Origin: a virus
Direction: 5' to 3' (one strand)
IMG/VR virus record: IMGVR_UViG_3300037189_017653
Coordinates: 1 to 22,856 of that record
DNA length: 22,856 nt
The notes beneath the pieces were generated by a model. That model saw only the letters and a list, made by a program, of their open reading frames with translations, searched no databases and was not told where the DNA came from. Each line of letters starts with the position of its first letter. Within the stretch, counting starts at the first letter, position 1. Shown here piece by piece: positions 7,316-15,440 of this stretch. The translations under genes were made by a program, and so were the position numbers.

Positions 7316-7738
7316 ATGTCAACAAGAGCCGATAATTTTACACAAACAAAGTTAGTACCGGATCTGTTTTCGGATTTCCTTGATGATCTTACACCACACC
7401 CAATTACCAAAGATCTTGTTCGTGTAAAAAATGAACAGTCGATAAAACAAGCACTAAAAAATTTACTTTTAACTAATCTAGGTGAGAGAAGATTTAATCC
7501 AAATTTTGGTTCAGATGTTAACAATTCTTTATTTGAACCAAATGATGTTATTCTTCAAGAAAATTTAAGAAATGCTATAACAAATGCCATACGATTTCAT
7601 GAACCAAGAGTCAATTTACTTTCTGTACAAATTTATAATTATCCAGAAGAAGATCGTTTAGCAGTAAATCTTATTTTTTCTATAATAAATAGTATTACAC
7701 CGCAGAGTTTAAATCTGATCCTTAGACGAGTACGTTAA
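7316..7738 (+). CDS. gp25: Baseplate wedge protein gp25
   Basis: A 140-residue protein, near T4 gp25 (132). It has the two hallmarks of the gp25/lysozyme-like baseplate family: L-G-E-R-R-F-N-P-x-F-G-S (residues 55-66) and the E-P-R motif (96-98) followed by hydrophobic strands. gp25 sits in the inner wedge next to gp6, gp7 and gp53 and provides the handshake that templates the sheath. Despite the family name it is not a working lysozyme. AGGATAAG just before the ATG is the ribosome site. gp6 follows after two bases, the usual gp25-gp6 pairing in contractile systems. Confidence 0.92.
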   Translation: MSTRADNFTQTKLVPDLFSDFLDDLTPHPITKDLVRVKNEQSIKQALKNLLLTNLGERRFNPNFGSDVNNSLFEPNDVILQENLRNAITNAIRFHEPRVNLLSVQIYNYPEEDRLAVNLIFSIINSITPQSLNLILRRVR

Positions 7739-7740
7739 GA

Positions 7741-9564
7741 ATGGCAAATAATTCAATTAGTCTCGTAAATCTTGACTTTGATACATTAAAAGCAAATCTC
7801 AAGACCTATCTAAAATCACAATCGCAGTTTAGTGACTACGATTTTGATGGATCTAACATGTCTGTATTATTGGATATTCTTTCATATAATACACATTTAA
7901 ACGCGTTTTACATGAATATGGCTGTATCAGAGATGTTCTTGGATTCTGCCCAACTTCGTAATAGTGTTATTTCTCGCTCTAAAGAACTAAATTATATACC
8001 AAGATCAGCAAAATCATCTCAAGCTTTGATTAATATTCGGATTCAACAATCCAATCTTTCATCATTTACTATCCCATTCGGTACAAAATTTACCGGTAAA
8101 TCCAGCAATGGAACATTCCAGTATTCAACTGATAGAGGATATATTATTTATCCAGCAAACGGTGTCTTTCAAGCTAATGTCAGCATCTATGAGGGTAGAT
8201 ATTTAACTGAGGCTTTTGTTGTGGATGAATCAATTGAAGCGCAAAGATTCATTATGTCAAACGATAATATTGATACAGACTCGTTGACTATTTTACTATC
8301 CGAGAACGATGGGCAGGTTAATACATATTTGACCAAAGCTGAAAATCTATATGGACTTAAGGCAAATTCATCTATTTACTTCTTGCAAGCAACTGAAGAT
8401 ACTAGATATGAGATTGTATTTGGTGATGGTGTATTTGGACGTAAGCCACTCGATAATTCAGTGATATACTCGGAGTATAGAGTGTGTTCAGGTGCAAATG
8501 CTGATGGATCAACTAACTTCACTCTTGATGATAATCTAGGACCTGTTAATGGTATTGGATCTATCTCATCTACAATTACAGTAATTAATCCAAGTTCTGG
8601 TGGAGCTGGTGCTGAGACATTAGAGTCTATTAGATTTAACGCACCCAGATATTTTCAGACACAAGAACGGGCGATTACCACAAACGACTTCTCTGCTATA
8701 ATAACACAGCAATATCAAAATATCAAAAATGTATACGTATATGGGGGCGAATTAGCTCTAGGTACACCAAAATTCGGAACAGTTCTAATTGCTCCTATTA
8801 CCTATTCTGGTGCTATTTTGTCACAAACAGAAAAAAATTCTATTGAAACCTTTCTAAAACCAAGAACGACTATTGGAATCACTCCAGTTATAGTCGATCC
8901 AGATTACTTGTATGTGTTAATAACAACTAACGTTAAATATAACAGTCGCGCAACTATACTTTCCGATATCGATATACAGTCACTTTGCAAACAAGCTATA
9001 CAAACCTATAATAACGATGAGCTTTTAAATTTCAATACTGAATTGAATTTATCAAGACTAGAAAATATCATCAATGATATTGATGCATCGGTAATAGGTA
9101 ATCAATCCGAGATCATGATTAAAAAAATCTTTAAGTCGGAAGTGTTCGAAAATTCATTTCCGTCAATAGCGTTTCGTAATGAAATTGTACCAGGAACGCT
9201 AATTTCTAGCGAATTTTTATCACTAGGTAAAAGATATCAATATACGGATTTTAATCCTAATAATAATACCTTAGTCGTAGATATAATTGATGGCAAGACA
9301 GTCATAAATAATAAGAGTAATGTTGTCTATATTAAAGACATTACTAACCCAGCTTCGATATCGTACCAAAATTCCGGTACTATTGATTATGTGGCAGGCA
9401 CAGTTAGTATTAATTCTATACAGTTCACCTCTTTCGAAGGTAAGACGGGATTGGAATTTTCTGCAAAACCATTATTCCAAGATGTATCTTCAAAAGAAAA
9501 CGATGCCATAGCTATTGATGTGCAGGCTGGGATACAAGTAAATATCCGGAGTGTTGACGGTTGA
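7741..9564 (+). CDS. gp6: Baseplate wedge protein gp6
   Basis: A 607-residue protein, somewhat shorter than T4 gp6 (660). Two gp6 copies per wedge form the ring that holds the baseplate together and rearranges on contraction. The N-terminal 95 residues contain the family block: D-F-D-G-S-N-M, L-L-D-I-L-S-Y-N-T, M-A-V-S-E-M-F-L-D-S-A and S-R-A/S-K-E-L-N-Y-I-P-R-S. Further on are F-G-D-G-V-F-G-R-K-P (about residue 227) and G-G-A-G-A-E-T-L-E-S-I-R (from about 287) leading into A-P-R-Y-F-Q-T-Q-E-R-A, the baseplate J-type core. Its TGA stop overlaps the TTG start of gp7, so the two are likely translated together. Confidence 0.93.
   Translation: MANNSISLVNLDFDTLKANLKTYLKSQSQFSDYDFDGSNMSVLLDILSYNTHLNAFYMNMAVSEMFLDSAQLRNSVISRSKELNYIPRSAKSSQALINIRIQQSNLSSFTIPFGTKFTGKSSNGTFQYSTDRGYIIYPANGVFQANVSIYEGRYLTEAFVVDESIEAQRFIMSNDNIDTDSLTILLSENDGQVNTYLTKAENLYGLKANSSIYFLQATEDTRYEIVFGDGVFGRKPLDNSVIYSEYRVCSGANADGSTNFTLDDNLGPVNGIGSISSTITVINPSSGGAGAETLESIRFNAPRYFQTQERAITTNDFSAIITQQYQNIKNVYVYGGELALGTPKFGTVLIAPITYSGAILSQTEKNSIETFLKPRTTIGITPVIVDPDYLYVLITTNVKYNSRATILSDIDIQSLCKQAIQTYNNDELLNFNTELNLSRLENIINDIDASVIGNQSEIMIKKIFKSEVFENSFPSIAFRNEIVPGTLISSEFLSLGKRYQYTDFNPNNNTLVVDIIDGKTVINNKSNVVYIKDITNPASISYQNSGTIDYVAGTVSINSIQFTSFEGKTGLEFSAKPLFQDVSSKENDAIAIDVQAGIQVNIRSVDG
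9548..9551 (+). promoter_or_regulatory. Ribosome binding site that supports a TTG start for gp7
   Basis: GGAG lies 9 bases before the TTG at 9561-9563. No in-frame ATG or GTG lies close upstream, and the next in-frame ATG would remove the conserved N-terminal motif of gp7. The site sits within the last codons of gp6, and TTGA carries both the gp7 start and the gp6 stop. Confidence 0.6.
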
Positions 9565-11807
9565 GCTCAATAGAAAAGTTTATATCGCCCTTTATTCAGC
9601 AACAGTTTCCATCGTTCTATAAGACAGAGGGTCCTAACTTTATTGCGTTTGTTAAAGCTTATTATGAATGGCTCGAACAAGATGCACAGGCGATTGGACA
9701 CGCGCGTTCATTGCTTAACTATAGAGATATAGATGTAACTCAAGAACAATTTATTAAATACTTTAAATCCGAATTGATGTCCAAGATTCCAGAATCTATA
9801 GTCACAGACAAAAGATTGCTGTTGAAACACATTACTGACCTTTACAAAGCAAAAGGGTCGAAACGTGCATATGAACTCTTGTTCAGAATAGTATTTGGCG
9901 AAGATATAGATGTATACGTTCCTAATGAATACATTTTTAAGCCATCAGATAATGTATGGAAAGTCCCAAGATATATTGAGGTGACATCCCATCCTAATCT
10001 CAATCAATTAGCTGGAACCCAAATACAAAATACTAGTAATACAGCATCCGCCGTTGTTGAGAATGTGAGCTCAAAAATTGCCAACGATAAAACAATTAAC
10101 ATTCTTGAATTGTCATCAATCCGAGGTGAATTCTCACGCGGTGATCGCGTATATCAAACATCGGAAGAATTTATTAGTTTAAATGAAGCCATTCGTATAA
10201 CTGGTTCTTTGACTGCAGTAGCTATATCTCAAGGAGGTACGGATTATTCTGTTGGCGATCTTATTAACGTATTAGGAGAATCCGGTGGTATAGATGCAAA
10301 AGGTCGAGTATCGTCCGTAATTGATGGATATGTAGGTGCTTTACAATTTACCATCGGCAATGGCGGGAGTGGCTATACAACAAATGCAGTTGTATCAGTT
10401 ACTACAACACTAAATTTAAATATTACTGGTCAATTAGGGTTTATAAACTCTGGAGATGTTGTTACCGATTCAGTTACCGGGGCTAATGGATCCGTTGTAT
10501 TTTCTAATTCATCTGCAGTGAGTCTGATTGGTTTCTCAACATCTCCAAGTTTTCAAATTAATGGAAAACTATTAGGTCCATTTGGAAATGCTACGATAAC
10601 ACGTGTTATCGGCGGTACAGGTTTCGATGGTAATTTTAATGTTGGTTCTATAACTAATAAAGAAATCATATCCTATAACAATACATTAATAGATTCTTAT
10701 CTAACATTGAATTTAGATTCCTTATCAAATACATTACAGATAGCTATAACAGGTACATCAGGTGTATTTTCCGTGTCTGATACTGTTCAAGGAAGTGCTA
10801 ATGTATTACATCTTGAAGGAATTACCGTAACACCTAATAATATAACGAAGGGTGAATCCTTATCAAATACAACATTAGGCATTTCAAATTTGTTTGTTTA
10901 TAGATCAGATGAATCATTGGTATTTTGTACCGGACCAGATTCCAATTTAACTAACGCAAATCTTGTTGCTGGTACAATTTTAATTAGCAATACTACATCA
11001 TCAGTCTTTCAATTAATAAATAAACCGGTTAAACAACAGTCAATTGCGAATGCTGCTATAGCGAGTGTTAACGCTACTTCAATTGTTGTTAATTTGCAAA
11101 GTGGTTATTTCGTTCAATCATCAACAATAACAGATATTACCAGTTCCGCTACTGCAACTATATCAAATGTAGTGAGATTAACTGATTGGAATCTTCAAGG
11201 ATCAATTTCAAATAATGATAATCTAGATACTTTGATTCAAAACGGATTAGCGTTGACAACAGTTGAAGTTGGCACCATTGCATCTTTATCACAAGTGAAT
11301 CCTGGATTAAACTACCTCACTACCCCATATATAACAGTCGTGGAACCTGAAATTGCATCGCTTTATTTGCTTGATTCTAATCTTACACAAAAAGGTAATA
11401 ATGCAATTATAACATCAACGATTTCTGGTAGTAATGGTGCTATAACTGGCATAGAAATTACAGATTCAGGATTCGGATACTCAGAAAACGAGAATTTGAC
11501 ATTGGTGAGTAATACTAATCCAAGTATTGCAAGAGGTATTTCAATTGTTTATAAGGCAGGTAAAGGCGAAGGCAAGTGGTTGAATAGGAAGAGTTTTTCA
11601 AGTGACGAAATGTACATACAAGATGGCTTTTTTTATCAAAACTATTCATACCAGATAATAGCCGAAAGAATGCTTTCATCATATGAAACACTCGTCAGAG
11701 ATCTTATTCATCCCGCCGGTATTGCTTTATTTGGTGCCTATCGTGCTATAGATTATGTTAATAGTGATACCGATGTAATCGTTCAATCTTCAATTTTACA
11801 ACAGTAA
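9561..11807 (+). CDS. gp7: Baseplate wedge protein, gp7-like
   Basis: A 748-residue protein between gp6 and gp8, the position of gp7 in T4 (1032 residues), where it initiates wedge assembly by binding gp10 and gp8. The N-terminus has Q-Q-F-P-S-F-Y-K-T-E-G-P then F-V-K-A-Y-Y-E-W-L-E, common in marine T4-like wedge proteins, and a K-G-S-K-R-A-Y-E-L-L-F-R-I-V-F-G segment near residue 115. The C-terminus has Q-D-G-F-F-Y-Q-N-Y-S-Y and H-P-A-G-I-A-L-F-G, a widespread myovirus ending. Between them lie Gly/Asn/Ser-rich beta segments, including two stretches like the gp8 repeats. The start is TTG, supported by GGAG upstream and overlap with gp6. The structural role is secure; the gp7 label depends partly on gene order. 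Confidence 0.72.
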   Translation: MSSIEKFISPFIQQQFPSFYKTEGPNFIAFVKAYYEWLEQDAQAIGHARSLLNYRDIDVTQEQFIKYFKSELMSKIPESIVTDKRLLLKHITDLYKAKGSKRAYELLFRIVFGEDIDVYVPNEYIFKPSDNVWKVPRYIEVTSHPNLNQLAGTQIQNTSNTASAVVENVSSKIANDKTINILELSSIRGEFSRGDRVYQTSEEFISLNEAIRITGSLTAVAISQGGTDYSVGDLINVLGESGGIDAKGRVSSVIDGYVGALQFTIGNGGSGYTTNAVVSVTTTLNLNITGQLGFINSGDVVTDSVTGANGSVVFSNSSAVSLIGFSTSPSFQINGKLLGPFGNATITRVIGGTGFDGNFNVGSITNKEIISYNNTLIDSYLTLNLDSLSNTLQIAITGTSGVFSVSDTVQGSANVLHLEGITVTPNNITKGESLSNTTLGISNLFVYRSDESLVFCTGPDSNLTNANLVAGTILISNTTSSVFQLINKPVKQQSIANAAIASVNATSIVVNLQSGYFVQSSTITDITSSATATISNVVRLTDWNLQGSISNNDNLDTLIQNGLALTTVEVGTIASLSQVNPGLNYLTTPYITVVEPEIASLYLLDSNLTQKGNNAIITSTISGSNGAITGIEITDSGFGYSENENLTLVSNTNPSIARGISIVYKAGKGEGKWLNRKSFSSDEMYIQDGFFYQNYSYQIIAERMLSSYETLVRDLIHPAGIALFGAYRAIDYVNSDTDVIVQSSILQQ
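10020..10170 (+). repeat. Beta-repeat module in gp7, copy 1
   Basis: Residues 154-203 read I-Q-N-T-S-N-T-A-S-A-V-V, a loop, then I-L-E-L-S-S-I-R-G-E-F-S-R-G-D. The gp8 copy at 14493-14668 reads V-Q-N-T-S-N-A-T-G-I-V-V, a shorter loop, then L-Q-L-K-D-V-R-G-T-F. The match covers two strands and the Gly turn, with a longer loop in gp7. Confidence 0.5.
10440..10615 (+). repeat. Beta-repeat module in gp7, copy 2
   Basis: Residues 294-351 follow the full pattern: G-D-V-V, A-N-G-S-V-V-F-S-N-S-S-A-V, a strand, F-Q-I-N-G-K-L-L-G, then N-A-T-I-T-R-V. The gp8 copies at 13746-13919 (A-N-G-T-V-A-Y-S-N-S-S-A-L) and 15037-15201 (A-N-G-K-V, ending N-A-T-I-Q-Q-V) are closely similar. Confidence 0.6.
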
Positions 11808-11819
11808 GCGATAAAAGAA

Positions 11820-14800
11820 ATGAATTCACAACTAACAATCAATCACTATATAGATAAAGCAAATTCATTTATCGATTCAGTAAAAAACACAGAATCAACA
11901 TACTATGTCTACACAGCCAGACCTCAACCATGGACCAATGCTGCAGGAAGTGCGGATGATACTGCGGTTGAAGTTGTTAACAACTCTGTGAATCAAGTGG
12001 AACTTGACGTATATCGCGATCTTTTATATGGTAAACTAATAAGTAATACAGATGTTATACATGTTGTTCCTCGCTATACCTGGACAACAAATACTGTATA
12101 TGCAAATTATGATCAAAGAGATGCAAATTTATATTCCAAGAATTTTTATGTTGTTACAACCGATAATAATGATCAATACAACGTTTTCAAATGTATTGAT
12201 AATAACGGAAATACCTCTTCAATTGTAAAGCCTTCATTGCAGTCAACAACCGGCACGTTTAAGACTGGTGATGGGTATACATGGAAATACATGTATACCG
12301 TAGATGTTACTGCTAACACTAAATTTACGTCGGCTAATTTTATTCCAGTTATTTCAAATACAAATATTATTGCTGGCGCCGTACCTGGTACAATCGATGT
12401 ATTAAGACTTGTAAACAATGGCATAGGCTATTCCGTATATGAAACTGGTTTTCTAGAATCAATTATCGATAATAATTCGATCAAATTACCAGATAATTCA
12501 TCTGCACTTAATAATTACTATGCAAATTCATCGATTTACTTGAAGTCGGGGTTTGGTGCAGGACAAGTCAGAGAAATTTCTAGTTATATTGGATCGACAA
12601 AGACTGCAATATTATCGTCTCCTGTGGATTCTTATTTAAGATTGGATTTTGCTAATTCATCTTTGATTACAGGTGGCACTGTAGGTGAATCTGTAAAACA
12701 AATTATTGACACTCTATCTTTCACTTCATCTGTTGGTTATTTTAATATTAATGATACAATTGTTCAAACAGATACAGGTATTGTGGCTTCAGTTCTTACA
12801 GCAAATACAACAGCTCTAAGAGTGTCTAGACTTAATAAGAGTCAACAATTATTGATCGATGATCCATTCAGAAATGTTAACGATTCGGGTACTGTAAAAA
12901 CCGATAAAGCCAACATTTCAAACTCTAGTGCACTCACACTATCAGTAGTTTTAACCAATGGTAGCGGATATACATCGAACACAACTGTTACGATCACATC
13001 AAATACAGGTTCCAGTGCTACGGCGAATGCTCAAGCTAATTCGACCGGTAAAATTATAGCTATTAATATAACCAATGCTGGTAACAATTACATTACAGAA
13101 CCATCTGTAATAGTAGCGGCACCAGTCGCGCAAACATTTAATTCAAATACAGCCGTCACCGGCGGAACAGGTGAAGGCAGCAATAACGTAATTACTCTAT
13201 CAAGTGCAGCTGCATTTGTTCAAGGGGATAGGATCAGATATAATGTAAACGCTGGTAATACAGTAATTACTGGTCTATCAAATAATACAACTTATTTCAT
13301 ACAATTTGCTAATGCAACAACAATTGCTCTTTCAAATACATCAAACACGGCGGCAGGTAATCGATTGCCACTAACACCAGGATTGAATCAAACTGGGCAC
13401 GTATTGCAAGGCATTTCAGCAATAGCAAGAATACTACCTAGAGCTTTATATGCTACAAATGCCGCTTCAGGTGCAACATTTACTAGTGATTATTCTAATA
13501 ACGATTTTATTCGAATCGGAGAAAATGCTAACTCAAATATTAGAAAAATTGAATCTGTAAATTCGACTGTTATAGTAGTTAATAAAGGATTCGTAAATAC
13601 TATCTCGAGTGCTAATACATTTAAGATATCTACAGCCGCTTTGCCTACATCTATTGTTATTCAACAGGCAAATGGTATTATCTCTAATACTAATTTGGAC
13701 TCAATAACTATTGCAATTACTAATACCTCGGTTAACGGCGCTTTATTCATAATCGGAGAAAAAGTAAAGTTAGTTGATTCGTCTAATGCATCATTGAATG
13801 CTAACGGAACGGTTGCATATTCTAATTCGTCTGCTCTGTTCATATCATCAATTCAAGGCACATGGTTAGTAAATCAGAGAGTCAGAGGTGATTCCTCTGC
13901 TCTTATTTCTGATATTTCGACAATCGATTCTAGACCTAATATTACAGTTAAAAATCCAATTGGCGACTTCGTCATGGGCCAACTAGTTGATTTTGTAACA
14001 CCGGCAGGTGGAAATTCGGGTATTGCACAATTGATCGGTTCAGTAGATCTTAGTGAAAATAGTATTGAGTATTATATTGGACCTACTGTCAAGATAACAG
14101 GTGATGGTACTGGTGCTATTGCAATTGCGGATGTCAATACATCTATTGGATCGAGTAATAGTATCTCAAGAATTACAGTGATTAATCCAGGATCTGGATA
14201 TACATATGCAAATGTCCAAGTGTATGCAAATACACTATATGGATCAAATGCGGTGATTTCTCCTGTAATCTCCCCTGTTAATGGTCATGGATCAGATCCT
14301 GTTCGTGAGCTAGGAGGAAGATATGCTGCTATATCTACAAAGTTCAATGCGTTGTCGAGTGAAAGTTGGTATTATCCTTCAACAGTTTCATTTAGAAAAA
14401 TTGGTATTTTAAATACCCCAGAGTTTGCTAATACGACTCTTACGGTGTCAAATTTTACAAGAGTTCAATTAGGACTTTCATTACAAACTGGTATTTGGAC
14501 AGAAAACGAAGTGGTTGTTCAGAATACCTCAAATGCTACCGGTATCGTTGTATCCGGTAACTCCACGGTTCTACAGTTGAAAGATGTTAGAGGTACATTC
14601 GTACAATCTAATACGCTATACGCATATAGTTCAGGTTCCACTGCAAATGTGGTCTCTGTTGCAACCAAAACATTTGTATCAAATGAGACTATTACACAAG
14701 CAAATACAGGCGCTAGAGCTAGAGTGGTTTCATCACAAAGTAACACTGTATATTTAACCGATGTCATAGGTCAGTTTGCTAATGGTATGGTAATTTCAGG

Positions 14801-15425
14801 ATCCACATCTAATGCTCAAGCCACAATTACACAGATTAAAACCTCAGATGGAACAAAGGATATAACAACTACATTTGCTAATAGATTTAATCAAACATCA
14901 AGAGTTACACTATCGAGTGTAACAGGATCATTCCAGACATTTGAATATGTAGTTCAGGCAAATACAAACGCTAAAGGTAGGGTTATAAATAGGACGAGTG
15001 ATATTGATCTTACAATTTCGTTAACATCTGGTAATTTTTCAGTTGGTGATACTGTTACAAACTCTAATACATCTGCTAATGGTAAGGTAACATTTGCTAA
15101 TACATCTTATATTAAAGTTACAAGTGTTTCCAATTCAGCTTCATTTTCTGGTAACAATGTGATTGTTAATGGAATTGGCGCTAATGCAACGATTCAACAG
15201 GTCAGATCTGTTCTTATTCTTTCCGATATCGAAGGGAATAATTTTCAAGTAGGGGCTTCATCCATCACTGGACAAAATTCGGCAGCTCAGGGTATTGTAA
15301 GTTTGACCACTAATCCTGATCTTATAAGAAATTCTGGTAAGGTAATCTATACGGAAGCTTCCAATTCAGTTATACATAGAACTACATCTACGACCGAAGA
15401 AATAAGAATTATAATTAAATTTTAA
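11820..15425 (+). CDS. gp8: Baseplate wedge protein gp8, greatly enlarged
   Basis: T4 gp8 is a 334-residue outer wedge protein; this one has 1201. The T4-like parts are at the ends. The N-terminus has A-R-P-Q-P-W (residues 33-38), V-V-P-R-Y-T-W and T-G-D-G-Y-T-W-K-Y-M-Y (149-159; T4 has P-G-D-G-Y-V-W-E-Y-L-F). The last 30 residues run from S-G-K-V-I-Y-T-E to E-E-I-R-I-I-I-K-F (T4: S-G-E-M-I-Y-M-E ... E-E-I-N-I-L-F-T-F). A middle conserved block holds G-H-G-S-D-P-V-R-E-L-G-G (about 822-833) and F-R-K-I-G-I-L (about 858-864). Between these blocks are Asn/Ser/Thr-rich beta repeats: about 600 residues in the first insertion and about 280 in the second. No stop or frameshift interrupts the frame. 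Ribosome site is weak and A-rich. Confidence 0.88.
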   Translation: MNSQLTINHYIDKANSFIDSVKNTESTYYVYTARPQPWTNAAGSADDTAVEVVNNSVNQVELDVYRDLLYGKLISNTDVIHVVPRYTWTTNTVYANYDQRDANLYSKNFYVVTTDNNDQYNVFKCIDNNGNTSSIVKPSLQSTTGTFKTGDGYTWKYMYTVDVTANTKFTSANFIPVISNTNIIAGAVPGTIDVLRLVNNGIGYSVYETGFLESIIDNNSIKLPDNSSALNNYYANSSIYLKSGFGAGQVREISSYIGSTKTAILSSPVDSYLRLDFANSSLITGGTVGESVKQIIDTLSFTSSVGYFNINDTIVQTDTGIVASVLTANTTALRVSRLNKSQQLLIDDPFRNVNDSGTVKTDKANISNSSALTLSVVLTNGSGYTSNTTVTITSNTGSSATANAQANSTGKIIAINITNAGNNYITEPSVIVAAPVAQTFNSNTAVTGGTGEGSNNVITLSSAAAFVQGDRIRYNVNAGNTVITGLSNNTTYFIQFANATTIALSNTSNTAAGNRLPLTPGLNQTGHVLQGISAIARILPRALYATNAASGATFTSDYSNNDFIRIGENANSNIRKIESVNSTVIVVNKGFVNTISSANTFKISTAALPTSIVIQQANGIISNTNLDSITIAITNTSVNGALFIIGEKVKLVDSSNASLNANGTVAYSNSSALFISSIQGTWLVNQRVRGDSSALISDISTIDSRPNITVKNPIGDFVMGQLVDFVTPAGGNSGIAQLIGSVDLSENSIEYYIGPTVKITGDGTGAIAIADVNTSIGSSNSISRITVINPGSGYTYANVQVYANTLYGSNAVISPVISPVNGHGSDPVRELGGRYAAISTKFNALSSESWYYPSTVSFRKIGILNTPEFANTTLTVSNFTRVQLGLSLQTGIWTENEVVVQNTSNATGIVVSGNSTVLQLKDVRGTFVQSNTLYAYSSGSTANVVSVATKTFVSNETITQANTGARARVVSSQSNTVYLTDVIGQFANGMVISGSTSNAQATITQIKTSDGTKDITTTFANRFNQTSRVTLSSVTGSFQTFEYVVQANTNAKGRVINRTSDIDLTISLTSGNFSVGDTVTNSNTSANGKVTFANTSYIKVTSVSNSASFSGNNVIVNGIGANATIQQVRSVLILSDIEGNNFQVGASSITGQNSAAQGIVSLTTNPDLIRNSGKVIYTEASNSVIHRTTSTTEEIRIIIKF
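12741..12900 (+). repeat. Beta-repeat module in gp8, first insertion
   Basis: Starting at residue 308 the pattern F-N-I-N-D-T-I-V-Q-T-D-T-G is followed by a V-x-x-A-N-T-T-A-L-R-V strand. The second half departs from the consensus, so this is a diverged or partial copy. Confidence 0.4.
12930..13125 (+). repeat. Paired G-x-G-Y beta units in gp8
   Basis: Two adjacent units of about 37 residues: T-N-G-S-G-Y-T-S-N-T-T-V-T-I near residue 380 and T-N-A-G-N-N-Y-I-T-E-P-S-V-I-V near 417, separated by an Ala/Asn-rich link. Similar units occur once more in gp8 (N-P-G-S-G-Y-T-Y, near 788) and in gp7 (G-G-S-G-Y-T-T-N and D-S-G-F-G-Y). This is a second repeat type, distinct from the 55-residue module. Confidence 0.55.
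13165..13410 (+). repeat. Single 'T-T-Y-F' beta domain within gp8
   Basis: Residues about 449-530 read N-N-V-I-T-L, F-V-Q-G-D-R-I-R-Y, I-T-G-L-S-N-N-T-T-Y-F-I, A-T-T-I-A-L-S, then L-T-P-G-L-N-Q-T-G-H. This order is one I recognise from marine phage fibre and baseplate proteins as a free-standing small beta domain. A looser relative appears near the C-terminus of the 2054-residue protein (N-V-I-T-I-S-N, T-T-I-K-L-S). Confidence 0.45.
13746..13919 (+). repeat. Beta-repeat module in gp8, full copy in first insertion
   Basis: Residues 643-700: F-I-I-G-E-K-V, then A-N-G-T-V-A-Y-S-N-S-S-A-L, I-Q-G-T-W-L-V-N-Q-R-V-R-G and S-A-L-I-S-D-I. It is the closest relative of the gp7 copy at 10440-10615; 38 bases can be aligned without gaps at DNA level (13801-13838 with 10483-10520). 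Confidence 0.6.
14493..15323 (+). repeat. Tandem array of beta-repeat modules in gp8, second insertion
   Basis: About five consecutive units fill residues 892-1168, with unit starts near bases 14493, 14671, 14932, 15037 and 15210. Units are 35-60 residues. The core is (E/D)-x-(V/I)-x-Q-x-N-T-x-A-x-(G/A)-x-V, a strand ending V-x-G-x-F, then a final A-x-(I/V) strand. The unit at 14932 is shortened and runs straight into the next; the last is partial. The units differ too much in DNA to be recent slippage products. Confidence 0.65.
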
Positions 15426-15440
15426 AAGAGGAATATCTGG

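Noticed and set aside
14493-15323. Recent tandem duplication or slippage in gp8
   Set aside because: Units vary in length and DNA sequence too much; they are old protein-level repeats.
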